From Actinomadura xylanilytica (GTDB lineage Bacteria > Actinomycetota > Actinomycetes > Streptosporangiales > Streptosporangiaceae): DNA of 64,000 nt. A program made the position numbers and the translations under genes. Below, in pieces: positions 1 to 8,358 of this stretch; the stretch's first letter is position 1; the number at the start of each line of letters is the position of its first letter. The stretch is from assembly GCF_030283145.1 (NCBI RefSeq), contig NZ_JASNWE010000002.1, positions 930,001-994,000 on the forward strand, written 5' to 3'. The notes below the pieces were generated by a model, which made no database searches, was not told the origin of the DNA, and worked only from the letters and a program-made list of their open reading frames with translations.

Positions 1-812
1 CGGGCGGCGGCCTTGACCAGCGGGTCGGGGCTGCCGTCGACGCGGCAGGTGAGGGTCGTCCCGTCGAGGACCAGGTCGGTGACGCCGGGCAGGACGCTGA
101 ACTCCTCTGGCCGGACCGGGTCGGCGAAGGTGAGCCGCACCTGGAGGAACGAGCGGGACCGCAGGTCGGTGACGGTGTCGGTGGCGACCAGGCGGCCCTC
201 GCGGATGATGGCGACGCGGTCGGCGACGGCTTCGACCTCGCTCATGATGTGGCTGGACATGAACACCGTCTGCCCGGCAGTCCTGGCCTCGGTGACCAGG
301 TCGAGGAAGGTCTGCTGGACCAGCGGGTCGAGCCCGGAGGTGGGCTCGTCCAGGATGAGCAGCTCGGGGTCGTGCATGAACGCCTGGATGATCCCGACCT
401 TCTGCCGGTTTCCCTTGGAAAGGCTCTTGATCCGCGCGGTCAGGTCCAGTTCCAGCCGGGCCGCGAGCTCGGTGATCCGCGCTACCGGGACGCCGCCGCG
501 CAGACCGCCCAGGAACGCCAGGCATTCGCCCGCGCGCTGGCGGCCGTCGACGACGAAGTCGCCGGCCAGGTAGCCGATGCGGCGGTGCAGCTCGACCGCG
601 TCGGCCCGCGGGTCCAGGCCGAGCACGCGGGCGGTTCCGGAGGTCGGGCGGATCAGGTCCAGCAGCAGCCGGATGGTGGTCGACTTCCCGGCGCCGTTCG
701 GGCCGAGGTAGCCGAACACCTCGCCCGCGCGCACCTGGAGGGTCAGGCCGTCCAGGCCGCGCCGCTGGCCATAGGTCTTGGTGAGCTCGTTCAGCTCGAT
801 CGCCGTACGCAT
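1..812 (-). CDS. ABC transporter ATP-binding protein (partial, C-terminus off the left edge)
   Basis: This is the nucleotide-binding subunit of an ABC transporter, of the drug/antibiotic exporter type (CcmA/DrrA-like). It would hydrolyse ATP at the inner membrane face to power a partner permease that should lie beyond the left edge. Visible motifs are Walker A (GPNGAGKST, about residues 37-45), a signature written LSKGN instead of LSGGQ, Walker B with LILDEPTSGLDP and the switch His in MSSH. About 270 residues are visible. The ATG is preceded by TACGGT seven bases upstream, which fits a leaderless transcript. It is divergent from a GbsR/MarR-type regulator, the likely controller. The substrate cannot be inferred. 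Confidence 0.9.
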   Translation of the reverse strand, partial: MRTAIELNELTKTYGQRRGLDGLTLQVRAGEVFGYLGPNGAGKSTTIRLLLDLIRPTSGTARVLGLDPRADAVELHRRIGYLAGDFVVDGRQRAGECLAFLGGLRGGVPVARITELAARLELDLTARIKSLSKGNRQKVGIIQAFMHDPELLILDEPTSGLDPLVQQTFLDLVTEARTAGQTVFMSSHIMSEVEAVADRVAIIREGRLVATDTVTDLRSRSFLQVRLTFADPVRPEEFSVLPGVTDLVLDGTTLTCRVDGSPDPLVKAAA

Positions 813-891
813 GGTCCGAACCGTATCAGAGTGTTCAGAGATTACTGAAAGCTTTGAGCTGTTAGAATCGCGTTGAGTACTTCGAGGGGGG
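813..891. promoter_or_regulatory. Divergent promoter region with inverted repeat
   Basis: The gap between the ABC ATPase and the MarR-type regulator holds an inverted repeat, TTCAG-N6-CTGAA (834-849), overlapping the palindrome AAAGCTTT (848-855). A TAGAAT -10 for the rightward gene lies at 863-868, and TACGGT for the leftward gene at 820-825 on the minus strand. The repeat is the natural candidate operator for the adjacent regulator. This is inference. Confidence 0.5.
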
Positions 892-1362
892 ATGACCTTG
901 GCGGATACCACGGAGGCTGCCGAGCGGATGGCGCTGGCCCTGGCCCAGGGCGGTCTGCAGAAGGCGACCGCACGGGTGATGGCGGCGTTCCTGTTCGCCG
1001 ACGCCGACAGCGTCACCGCGCCCGAGCTGGCCGGGCAACTGGCGATCAGTTCCGGCTCGGTGTCGGGCGCGATCAAGATGCTGTCGACGGTCGGGCTGAT
1101 CGAACGCGTGCCCGCGCCGGGCAGCCGCCGCGAGCACTACCGGCTGCGTGAGGGTGCCTGGGCCACGCTGATGTCGACGCAGAACGGCCTCGTCCAGACC
1201 ATGTTCGAGGCCGCCGACCAGGGCATCCAGGCCGCCGGAGCGGACAGCCCGGCCGCGCGGCGGCTGGCCGAGATGCGCGACTTCTACGGTTTCATGTTCC
1301 GCGAACTCCCGGCCCTGGTCGACCGTTGGCGCGCCGAGCGGGCTGGGGGCCGGCCCGTTTAG
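892..1362 (+). CDS. GbsR/MarR family transcriptional regulator
   Basis: A 156-residue winged-helix repressor of the GbsR/MarR type often paired with drug-export ABC transporters. The helix-turn-helix lies at about residues 35-75 (the stretch TAPELAGQLAISSGSVSGAI is the first part), followed by a wing with the GSRREHYR pattern and a C-terminal helical dimerisation region. The ATG is preceded by a purine run (GAGGGGGG) that serves as ribosome binding site. It is divergent from the ABC ATPase and probably represses it. The stop codon overlaps the stop of the convergent methyltransferase by four bases. Ligand unknown. Confidence 0.85.
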   Translation: MTLADTTEAAERMALALAQGGLQKATARVMAAFLFADADSVTAPELAGQLAISSGSVSGAIKMLSTVGLIERVPAPGSRREHYRLREGAWATLMSTQNGLVQTMFEAADQGIQAAGADSPAARRLAEMRDFYGFMFRELPALVDRWRAERAGGRPV

Positions 1363-2189
1363 GCGGGCCGTTCCGGGAGGGCGAGCAGGTCGGTGTGCTC
1401 GATGGTCACATGCAGCTCGCCCGCGGTGCAGGTGCCCAGCCGGCGCGGCAGGTAGGAGTCGTTCGCGAGTTCCGGGCGCTGTTCGCGGGCGGCCCCGGCC
1501 CAGCCCCGGAGCCACTCCGCCGTCAGTTGCGCCTGCGCCGCGTCGAGCCGCCAAGGGCTCGGACGGGTCCGGACGGCCGCGCCGTGGCGTTCGAACGCCA
1601 GCGCGGCGGTGGCGGCGGCGTCGGGGCCGAGCAGGCGGCGGCCGTGATGCGTGCGGCGCTGGTGGGCGTTGAACGCGGCGGTGTACTCGGCGTCGAGCGG
1701 GTCGTCGGGCGACAGTGCGACCCGGCCGTCGACGGAGAGGGTCAGGAGCGCGGGGATGCCGGCCCCGGTGGACGCCATGGCGAGCTGGTCGACCTCGGTG
1801 GCGGTGAGCAGGTCCAGCAGGGCGGAACCGGTGATGAGCGAGGTGCCGGTGAGGTCGGCGGCGCTCAGCCCGGCCAGGTCCCCCTGGTGCGTCTCCACCG
1901 TGACGCGGCTTCCGTCGGACGCCGCCATGCCGGTCATGCCTGTGGTGGCCCGGACGAGCAGCGCGGGATCGTGGTCGTGCAGGATCCAGTGCTGCGGACC
2001 GGGGAGCTGCGGCGCAAGCCAGCGGCCCATGGAACCGGTGCCACAGCCGAGGTCGCGGATGACCAGCCGTCCCGCAGGCAGGTGCTCCTTGAGCAGGGTG
2101 ACGAGTTCTGGGGCGCGGGCGGCGGCGTCGGCGTTCTCGCGCAGTGCTAGCCAGTCAGGACTGAAACCGGATGTGTGAGACAGGCTCAT
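1359..2189 (-). CDS. Class I SAM-dependent methyltransferase of the pterin-like operon
   Basis: A 276-residue cytosolic methyltransferase with a class I Rossmann fold. Motif I reads IRDLGCGTGSMGRWL near residue 45, followed by a post-I acidic segment (HDHDPALL). The start chosen is the ATG whose first base is the last base of the upstream glycosyltransferase stop (TGATG), so the two are translationally coupled; a longer frame exists upstream but would lie inside the glycosyltransferase. It is the last gene of a four-gene operon with a pterin-synthase-like protein, glycosyltransferase and dehydrogenase. The substrate is unknown; the context suggests methylation of a glycosylated small molecule. 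Confidence 0.8.
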   Translation of the reverse strand: MSLSHTSGFSPDWLALRENADAAARAPELVTLLKEHLPAGRLVIRDLGCGTGSMGRWLAPQLPGPQHWILHDHDPALLVRATTGMTGMAASDGSRVTVETHQGDLAGLSAADLTGTSLITGSALLDLLTATEVDQLAMASTGAGIPALLTLSVDGRVALSPDDPLDAEYTAAFNAHQRRTHHGRRLLGPDAAATAALAFERHGAAVRTRPSPWRLDAAQAQLTAEWLRGWAGAAREQRPELANDSYLPRRLGTCTAGELHVTIEHTDLLALPERPA

Positions 2190-3268
2190 CAGGGCTCTCC
2201 ATGCAATTGGTCCAGTACGGCACCCATGCGTTGTGACGTCGTTTCCCAACCGTCCAGGACGTCACGGCGAAGCCGCGCCGCGCTCCTGAGGGTCTGCCGT
2301 AGTTCGTGGTCAGTGAGCCAGCGGCGCAGGGCTGCGGCGAGTGCCTCGGGGTCGTCCGGCGGGACGAGGATCCCGGGCACGGTCCCATGAGGAGCCGGAG
2401 CCTGGCTCATAGCTTCCGGTACGCCGCCCACGTTCGTCGCCAGAACGGGGATTCCTCTGGACAAGGATTCGGTGATGACCATGCCGTACGTCTCGGCCAG
2501 GGACGGGAGCACCGCGAGGTCGGTGGCGGCGTAAGAGGCGCTCAGCTCCTCCCCGTGTTGGGGACCCGTCATCCAAACGCGGTCGCTCAGGCCCTCCTCG
2601 TCGATCTGCTGCCTGAGCCGCGCCACGTATACGGGGTCGGTGTGCAGCGGACCGACGCAGTCGCATGTCCACGAGAGGTCCGAGACGGAGGCGAGAGCCG
2701 TGACGAGACGGTCGAGCCCTTTGCGTGGTGTGACCGAGGCGACGCACAGCAGCCGGGACGCGCCATCGGTGCCAGGCGCGAGCGGCGCAGGATCGACGCC
2801 TGGGGGAACGACGTGGACGGCAGTGAGCCCGTGATGCTCGGTCAACCGGCGTGCCGCCCAGGAACTGGTCGCGATGACCGCGTCCACGGCGTGCAGGGTC
2901 TCTCGTTCCAGGGCGTCCAGCTCTGCGGCCGGGCCGGAGGACAGCCCGGACTCGTCTCCTAGGGGCAGATGCACCAGGACCGCGATCCGCAAACGGTTCG
3001 CCTGGGGGATGACGACATCTGGAACGCCGCACCCGACCAGACCGTCCAGAAGGACGGCGGTGCCATCGGGCAATGCGGAGAGCGACTGCGCTAGCCCGGA
3101 CCTCGCGACGATGTCCGGCCGTGGCCACGTCCCCGGGACGGCCATCTCGCGCACCGGCCACCCTGCCGCCATGAGGCCCTGACGGACGCGGTGGTCGTAG
3201 GTGTTGCCGCCGCTGGGTCTGGACAGGTCGCCGATGTCGCCGGGCACGACGAAGCAGGTGGTGGTCAC
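2189..3268 (-). CDS. Family 4 glycosyltransferase
   Basis: A 359-residue GT-B glycosyltransferase of family GT4. The N-terminal domain opens with a glycine-rich loop ([10 protein letters not shown]); the C-terminal domain has [14 protein letters not shown] and the retaining-GT4 E-x7-E element around [18 protein letters not shown]. It would transfer a sugar from a nucleotide-sugar donor in the cytoplasm. Its start overlaps the end of the pterin-synthase-like gene by four bases and its stop overlaps the methyltransferase start, so the three proteins are probably made in fixed ratio. No membrane segment is seen, so a soluble acceptor is likely. Donor and acceptor are unknown. Confidence 0.85.
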   Translation of the reverse strand: MTTTCFVVPGDIGDLSRPSGGNTYDHRVRQGLMAAGWPVREMAVPGTWPRPDIVARSGLAQSLSALPDGTAVLLDGLVGCGVPDVVIPQANRLRIAVLVHLPLGDESGLSSGPAAELDALERETLHAVDAVIATSSWAARRLTEHHGLTAVHVVPPGVDPAPLAPGTDGASRLLCVASVTPRKGLDRLVTALASVSDLSWTCDCVGPLHTDPVYVARLRQQIDEEGLSDRVWMTGPQHGEELSASYAATDLAVLPSLAETYGMVITESLSRGIPVLATNVGGVPEAMSQAPAPHGTVPGILVPPDDPEALAAALRRWLTDHELRQTLRSAARLRRDVLDGWETTSQRMGAVLDQLHGEP

Positions 3269-3663
3269 AATGTGCGCTCGTAGCTCGCCCAGGCGACGTG
3301 CGACTCGTGCAGCGTGACCGCGATCCCGGTCAGGCCGCGGGCGCCCTCGCCGAGCTCGCCCGCCCGCACCCGGTCCGCGAGCCGGTCGGCGATCACCTTG
3401 GCGAGGAACTCGGTGGAGGTGTTGATCCCGGTGAACGCGGGCTCGTCGTCCAGGTTGCGGTAGGTGAGCTCGCCGGTCACCGCGCCGAGCGCCCGGGTGG
3501 CGAGCCCGATGTCGACCACGATGTTGTCGGCGTCGAGCTCGGCGCGGCGGAACGCGGCGTCCACCAGGAACGTCGCGCCGTGCGTGCGCTGCGCGGGGCC
3601 GAAGACCTCGCCGCGGAAGCTGTGGGCGATCATGATGTGGTCGCGGACGGTGATGCTGAACAC
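3265..3663 (-). CDS. 6-pyruvoyl-tetrahydropterin synthase/QueD-like protein with altered active site
   Basis: A 132-residue T-fold protein of the PTPS/QueD family. His14 (IAHSF) and His28 (THGATF) match two of the three zinc ligands, and the C-terminal LHESH Glu is kept. Compared with E. coli QueD from memory, the catalytic Cys aligns with Ala24, the second His of the HGH motif is Ala30, and the catalytic Asp-His pair is replaced by Thr-Tyr. It may therefore bind a pterin without the usual lyase/synthase chemistry, or act on a different substrate. Start is GTG; the next gene overlaps by four bases. Similar proteins are usually annotated as 6-carboxytetrahydropterin synthase. Confidence 0.75.
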   Translation of the reverse strand: MFSITVRDHIMIAHSFRGEVFGPAQRTHGATFLVDAAFRRAELDADNIVVDIGLATRALGAVTGELTYRNLDDEPAFTGINTSTEFLAKVIADRLADRVRAGELGEGARGLTGIAVTLHESHVAWASYERTL

Positions 3664-3688
3664 GGTGCTGGCCTCCGGTGCCGCCCGC

Positions 3689-4669
3689 CTAGGCGGGATC
3701 GTGGACGATGCGGTGGCAGAGGGCGGGGAGCTCGCCGCTCGCGAGGCGGGGCAGCACCCCGGGCAGGTCGGCGAAGCCGCTCTCGCCGGTGACCAGCACG
3801 TCGAACGCCGGATCGGCGAGCAGCGCCAGCGCCAGCGCCAGCCGGTCGGCGAACGTGCGGCGGGACCGGCGGGCCGGCGACACCGCGCCGACCTGGCTGC
3901 CGCGCACGACCAGGCGGCGCGAGTGGAACGCCTCGCCCAGCGGCAGGGCGACCCGCCGGTCTCCGTACCAGCTCAGCTCGACCACCTCGCCCTCCGGCGC
4001 GAGCAGTTCCAGGGACCGGGTGAGGCCGGACTCGGTGGCGCTGGCGTGCACGACGAGGTCGCACTCGCCCTCGGCCCGCTCGGGCAGCGCGAAGCCGACG
4101 CCGAACGCCTCGGCGACGTCCGCGCGGGCCGGGTCGGTGTCGACGAGCTGGACGCGGGCGCCGGGCAGCCCGGCCAGGACGCCCGCGACGCAGCCGCCCA
4201 CCATCCCGGCGCCGACCACGGCGATCCGGTCGCCGACCAGCGGCGCCGCGTCCCACAGGGCGTTCACGGCGGTCTCGACCGTCCCGGCGAGCACCGCCCG
4301 GGACGGGGGCACGTTCTCCGGCACGGGCGTCACGGCCTGGGCCGGGACGACGTACCGGGTCTGGTGCGGGTAGAGGCAGAAGACGGCGCGTCCCAGCAGA
4401 CCCGGCGGGCCGTGCTCGACGACCCCCACGTTGAGGTAGCCGTACTTGACCGGTCCGGGGAAGTCGCCTTCTTGGAACGGCGCCCGCATCACCTCGTACT
4501 GGCTCTCGGGCACCCCGCCGCGGAAGACCAGCGTCTCGGTGCCACGGCTCACCCCCGAGTACAGGGTGCGGACCAGCACCTCGTCCGGGCCGGGCTCCGG
4601 CAGGGTGACGGCCCTGATCTCCCCCTCACCGGGCGAACGGACCCAGAAGGCGTGTGCTTGGCGCTCCAT
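3689..4669 (-). CDS. Zinc-type alcohol dehydrogenase-like oxidoreductase
   Basis: A 326-residue medium-chain dehydrogenase/reductase. The N-terminal GroES-like half includes [10 protein letters not shown], and the Rossmann half has VVGAGMVGG for NAD(P) binding. The usual structural-zinc cysteine cluster is absent, so it is probably a zinc-independent branch. The chosen ATG has a strong ribosome binding site (GGAGGACGCC). It is the first gene of the operon that continues with the pterin-synthase-like protein, glycosyltransferase and methyltransferase, and is separated from the second by about 25 bases. Known relatives with this neighbourhood have no proven function as far as I can tell. Confidence 0.8.
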   Translation of the reverse strand: MERQAHAFWVRSPGEGEIRAVTLPEPGPDEVLVRTLYSGVSRGTETLVFRGGVPESQYEVMRAPFQEGDFPGPVKYGYLNVGVVEHGPPGLLGRAVFCLYPHQTRYVVPAQAVTPVPENVPPSRAVLAGTVETAVNALWDAAPLVGDRIAVVGAGMVGGCVAGVLAGLPGARVQLVDTDPARADVAEAFGVGFALPERAEGECDLVVHASATESGLTRSLELLAPEGEVVELSWYGDRRVALPLGEAFHSRRLVVRGSQVGAVSPARRSRRTFADRLALALALLADPAFDVLVTGESGFADLPGVLPRLASGELPALCHRIVHDPA

Positions 4670-4870
4670 CGGCGTCCTCCAAGGCTGCGGGATGCTTCGT
4701 GCGGTCGCACCAGAGCCATCCGATGTCGCGGCCGAAGGACCAGACAAGCAGTCCGAGCGCCGCTGAGAGGGCGATGGCTGCGGCGGGTCGCGGAATGGCG
4801 GCGGCGGTGGTGGTGGCGAGGGCGGTTCCCGAGCCTGCCCGCGGGCGGCCGGCCCGGGTGACCGGCGCGT
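4626..4870 (-). pseudogene. Possible C-terminal remnant of a CDP-alcohol phosphatidyltransferase
   Basis: Upstream of the dehydrogenase, and overlapping its first codons in another frame, the minus strand encodes a hydrophobic helix followed by a basic tail (ALGLLVWSFGRDIGWLW). This resembles the C-terminal end of membrane CDP-alcohol phosphatidyltransferases. No N-terminal part is present, because the short-chain dehydrogenase gene lies where it should be. It may be a truncated remnant cut by insertion of that gene. The assignment rests on memory of the motif and is weak. Confidence 0.3.
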
Positions 4871-4941
4871 GCAACCGAGTCCGGCCGGGCGGGGTTCTAG
4901 GGGGTGAACGAACCGACACCACCCTGATCGAAGGATTCGAC

Positions 4942-5748
4942 ATGGACCTCAAGCTCACCGGCCGCGTCGCCCTCGTCACCGGGGCCTCCAAGGGCATCGG
5001 CCTGGCGATCACCCGTACCCTGCTGGACGAGGGCGCCCGCGTGGTGGCCGCGTCCCGGACGAGCGGCGCCGGGCTGGACGCGCTCGCCGGGCCGAACCTG
5101 GTGCACGTCCCAGTCGACCTGATGGACGCCGCGGCGCCGGCCCGGGTGGTGGAGCGCGCCGTCGAGGTGTTCGGCGGGCTGGACATCCTGGTGAACAACG
5201 CCGGCGGGCCGCCGCCCGGCGTGACCCTGCCGCGCTTCTCGTTCCTCGCCCCGAACGACGACGACTGGCGCGCGATGTTCGAGTTCAACCTCTTCTCGGT
5301 GGTCCGGACCATCCGCGCCGCGATCCCGCACCTGCTGAAGAGCGAGGCGGGGGCGATCGTCAACGTGTCCTCGGCCAACGCCACGCAGCCGGCCCCGATG
5401 AACGTCGACTACAACGCCTCGAAGGCGGCGCTGAACAACCTGACCAAGGCGCTGTCGGAGGAGTACGCCCCGCAGGGCGTCCGGGTGAACACCGTCACTC
5501 CCGGGCCGGTCCGCACCGACTGGTGGACCAAGGACGGCGGCGCGGCCGACGTCCTGGCCGCCCAGATGGGCGCCGACCGCGACACCGTGATCGACAAGGC
5601 GGCGCCGGAGATGATGGGCCTCGCCACCGGCCGGCTCGCCGACCCCCAGGAGATCGCCGACGTCGTCGCGCTGCTCGTCTCGCCGCGTTCGGGCAGCACG
5701 ACCGGTTCGGACGTCGCGGTCGACTCCGGCTTCCTCAAGGCCGTCTGA
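4942..5748 (+). CDS. Short-chain dehydrogenase/reductase
   Basis: A 268-residue classical SDR. It shows the TGASKGIG cofactor loop near the N-terminus, NNAGG, the catalytic Ser in SSANATQ and the YNASK catalytic Tyr/Lys pair, followed by the PGPVRTDWW substrate-loop segment. It would oxidise or reduce a carbonyl/alcohol with NAD(P)H in the cytoplasm. The chosen ATG follows AAGGATTCGAC; longer in-frame starts run into non-coding-looking sequence. It stands alone and converges with the FMN reductase. The substrate is unknown; 3-oxoacyl-type reductases are the nearest relatives. Confidence 0.85.
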   Translation: MDLKLTGRVALVTGASKGIGLAITRTLLDEGARVVAASRTSGAGLDALAGPNLVHVPVDLMDAAAPARVVERAVEVFGGLDILVNNAGGPPPGVTLPRFSFLAPNDDDWRAMFEFNLFSVVRTIRAAIPHLLKSEAGAIVNVSSANATQPAPMNVDYNASKAALNNLTKALSEEYAPQGVRVNTVTPGPVRTDWWTKDGGAADVLAAQMGADRDTVIDKAAPEMMGLATGRLADPQEIADVVALLVSPRSGSTTGSDVAVDSGFLKAV

Positions 5749-5783
5749 CCGGACGCGACCGGCGGGGCCGGTGCGACCGGTGC

Positions 5784-5818
5784 GACCGGCGGGGCCGTGA
5801 CGCGCGGCCCCGCCGGTC
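5784..5818. terminator. Bidirectional hairpin terminator
   Basis: A perfect 13-bp stem (GACCGGCGGGGCC and its complement) with a 9-base loop lies between the convergent dehydrogenase and FMN reductase genes. There is no clear T-run, which is common for actinobacterial terminators. Confidence 0.6.
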
Positions 5819-5881
5819 GATCGGCGCGGCCGTCACGTGGTCGCCCGCTCCTTGAGGGTGCTTCCGGACGGAGGCGCGTTC

Positions 5882-6466
5882 TCAGCCTCCGTAGGGACGG
5901 ACGGCGCGGGCGGAGCGCAGGGCCTCGGCCCACCAGGCGAGCTGGTCGAGCATGACCTTGGCGGCGGTGCCGGACGCCTGGAGGTCGTCCGGGCGGCCCT
6001 GCTCGTCGAAGTACTCCCACGGGTTGTGCAGGCTCACCGTGTCGCGGACGGTGACCGCGTGCAGCTCGGCGAAGACCTGCCGGAGGTGCTCGACCGCCCG
6101 CAGCCCTCCGGACATTCCGCCGTACGAGACGAACGAGACCGGCTTGGCCCGCCACTGGGTGAAGTGCGTGTCGATCAGGTTCTTCAGGGTGCCGGGGAAG
6201 CTGTGGTTGTACTCGGGGGTCACGATCACGAACGCGTCGGCCGCGTCCAGCGTCCCGGTCACCGCGTTGAACGCCTCGGCGGCGGCCCCGCCGAGCGCGG
6301 AGCCGAGCGCCGCCGGGGGCAGGGTGTCGGCGAGGTCGATCACGTCGATCGCCAGGCCCTGGTGCCGGCGGGCCTCCTCGATGAACCAGCCGGCCACGGT
6401 CGGTCCGAAGCGGCCCTCCCGGGTGCTGCCGATAATGATCGCCACACGCAGCGGGTTCTCGGTCAT
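5882..6466 (-). CDS. NADPH-dependent FMN reductase family protein
   Basis: A 194-residue flavodoxin-fold oxidoreductase. The phosphate-binding loop GSTREGRFGPTV near the N-terminus and the PEYNHSFPGTLKNLID segment near residue 100 are the signatures of the NADPH:FMN reductase/azoreductase-like family. It would use NADPH to reduce FMN, quinones or xenobiotics in the cytosol. It is a single gene with ATG start after a GAAGAAGAAT leader. The region upstream contains a lone TTGACCTCAAG half-site reminiscent of MerR/SoxR-type operators, which may control this gene. Confidence 0.85.
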   Translation of the reverse strand: MTENPLRVAIIIGSTREGRFGPTVAGWFIEEARRHQGLAIDVIDLADTLPPAALGSALGGAAAEAFNAVTGTLDAADAFVIVTPEYNHSFPGTLKNLIDTHFTQWRAKPVSFVSYGGMSGGLRAVEHLRQVFAELHAVTVRDTVSLHNPWEYFDEQGRPDDLQASGTAAKVMLDQLAWWAEALRSARAVRPYGG

Positions 6467-6599
6467 TCTTCTTCTCCTCGGTGCAGGTCAGGGGCTTCTC
6501 TCCGGCTGACCGCGACGCTACGGAGCACGCTGGGCCCGGGAATCTGTCAGATGACCGGCCCCGCCCGCCGGCGTCCCGGTCAACCGCAGGCTCTGACAT

Positions 6600-6670
6600 C
6601 AACCAAACTTGAGGTCAACCCGTCGCCGCGAATACGTCCGAGAGGAGGTGAAGACATGGCGCGATGGTGA
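6600..6670 (+). other. Strong ribosome binding site with a four-codon ORF
   Basis: On the plus strand a near-perfect Shine-Dalgarno (AGGAGGTG, 6643-6650) is followed at normal distance by ATG (6656), which is closed by TGA after only four codons (MARW). An AACTTGAGGTCAAC half-operator lies just upstream. What follows is antisense to the methyltransferase gene. It looks like the start of a regulator gene whose body has been lost, or a minimal leader peptide. Both readings are inference. Confidence 0.35.
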
Positions 6671-6697
6671 CGAACATCCATCCCCAGAAGAGACGCC

Positions 6698-7357
6698 CTA
6701 CTTCTTGCGGGCGACCGTCAGGCCGTCGCCTATGGGGACGATGACGAGTTCGACCCTGGTGTCCGCGGCCGCGTGGTCGTCGAACGAGCGGATCGCGTCC
6801 AGCGCCTCGCCCTGGGCGGACGGATCGGTGACCTGGCCCGCCCACAGGGTGTTGTCGACGAGGAGGAGCCCGCCGGGCCGGACGCGGGGCACCAGGGCGT
6901 CCCAGTAGTCGACGTAGGACGGCTTGTCGGCGTCGATGAAGGCCAGGTCGAAGGCGGTGTCGGCGGGGAGCGCCCGCAGGGTCTCCAGGGCCGGGGCCAG
7001 CTTGAGCTCGATGCGGTCGCTGAGGCCCGCCCGGTCCCAGTAGCGGCGGGCGAGCGTCGTCCATTCGTCGCTGATGTCGCAGCACAGCAGGTGCCCGTCC
7101 GGTGCCAGGCCGCGGGCCAGGCAGATCGACGAGTAGCCGGTGAACGTGCCGACCTCGACGGCGTCCCGGGCCCCGGACAGGCGTGCCAGGAGGGTCATGA
7201 GCATGCCCTGGTCGGGCCCGATCTGCATGCCCGCGCTGCGCGCGAACCGCTCGGCGGTCTCGGTCGCCAGTTCCAGCAACAGCGGGTCCGGACCGGTGCT
7301 GTGGGCGTTGATGTACGCGTGCAGTTCTGGGGGCAGTAGCCCGGTGCGCGATGCCAT
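6698..7357 (-). CDS. Class I O-methyltransferase (caffeoyl-CoA OMT-like)
   Basis: A 219-residue SAM-dependent O-methyltransferase of the cation-dependent caffeoyl-CoA/catechol type. Motif I is VEVGTFTGYSS around residue 65, the metal-binding region reads FIDADKPSYVDYW, and the second metal site follows at LLVDNTLW. These enzymes methylate catechol-like hydroxyls in the cytoplasm. The ATG was chosen because it starts the conserved N-terminal helix; upstream sequence is in the same frame but not conserved-looking. It is a single gene and no pathway is indicated by its neighbours. Confidence 0.88.
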   Translation of the reverse strand: MASRTGLLPPELHAYINAHSTGPDPLLLELATETAERFARSAGMQIGPDQGMLMTLLARLSGARDAVEVGTFTGYSSICLARGLAPDGHLLCCDISDEWTTLARRYWDRAGLSDRIELKLAPALETLRALPADTAFDLAFIDADKPSYVDYWDALVPRVRPGGLLLVDNTLWAGQVTDPSAQGEALDAIRSFDDHAAADTRVELVIVPIGDGLTVARKK

Positions 7358-7455
7358 GACCTCAGCGTTGGGGCGGACGGTGCCGAAGTCCAGCGTCGCG
7401 GTCGGCGTTGCCCGTGCCGATCGAGGGCGACCGGCTGACGCGGGTGCCGGCCTTC

Positions 7456-8349
7456 TCAGCGTTCGCGGGTGAAGGGCAGGTTGCGGGCATAGGGCTGGAA
7501 ACCCACCGACATGTAGGTGGCGCGGGCGGACGGGTGGCCCGCGTCGCCGCGCGCGGCGACGCGGGCCTGGGTCGCCCCGAGCCGCCGCGCGGCGCGGAGG
7601 GCGGCGAGTATCGCGGCGCTCGCGAGACCGAGGCGGCGGTGGCCCGGGTCGGTGCCGACCGGTTCGAGGACGGCGGCCCGGTTCAGGTCGTCCACCCAGA
7701 CCAGGCAGAACGCGGCGGGCGTGCCGTCGGGGGCCTCGACGAGCCAGTCGAGCTCGGGCCGGTACGGCCAGGCCCGCATGATCCGTCGGTAGCTCTCGGT
7801 GACGACCCGGGAGGGCTCGCCGGGCAGGGAGAACGCCGCCCGGTGCACGGCGGCGCGGGCCTCGGCGTCCTCCTCGCCGCGCACGGGACGCAGCGTGTAG
7901 CCCTCCGGGACGGACGGCTCGGGAAGGTCGTCCAGGTCGTGCCGGAGGTGGATGAAGAACGGGCCGGTGGTTCGCTCGCGGTAGCCGTGCCTCAGCAGGG
8001 AGTCCTGGAGCGCCGCCGGTTCGGTGTCGAGGACCGTGACGACGCGGGCCGCCCCGGGGGTCAGCTCGTTGAACCAGCGCAGGATCTCGTCCATCAGGCC
8101 GGGGTGTGCCGGGTCGAGGTGCAGGTCGAGACGGCCCGGCGGCTGCGCCCAGGCCCACGCGACGGGCCGTCCGCGGTGCTCCCAGAGGGAGATGTGCCAT
8201 TCGTGCTCGCGGCCGAGGTGCTGGAGCCGATGCCAGACGAGCTCGCCCATGTGCCAGCGGGAGGTGTCCGGCGACCACAGGCGTTGCGTCAGCCCCTGCA
8301 TGGCGCGGAGGCCGGCGGAGTCCCGCCGCCTGTAATGCGTCGTTGCCAT
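7456..8349 (-). CDS. Tandem GNAT-family N-acetyltransferase
   Basis: A 297-residue protein with two GNAT folds in a row. The N-terminal half (to about residue 140) is a degenerate GNAT. The C-terminal half carries the acetyl-CoA pyrophosphate loop, seen as VGTDPGHRRLGLASAAI near residue 235, and ends with a typical YMSVGF beta-bulge strand. The layout resembles mycothiol synthase MshD, but overall sequence is too divergent to assign it. It would transfer an acetyl group to an amine. It sits alone between a methyltransferase and the sigma-factor partner gene on the same strand. Confidence 0.75.
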   Translation of the reverse strand: MATTHYRRRDSAGLRAMQGLTQRLWSPDTSRWHMGELVWHRLQHLGREHEWHISLWEHRGRPVAWAWAQPPGRLDLHLDPAHPGLMDEILRWFNELTPGAARVVTVLDTEPAALQDSLLRHGYRERTTGPFFIHLRHDLDDLPEPSVPEGYTLRPVRGEEDAEARAAVHRAAFSLPGEPSRVVTESYRRIMRAWPYRPELDWLVEAPDGTPAAFCLVWVDDLNRAAVLEPVGTDPGHRRLGLASAAILAALRAARRLGATQARVAARGDAGHPSARATYMSVGFQPYARNLPFTRER

Positions 8350-8358
8350 TGGCGGACC

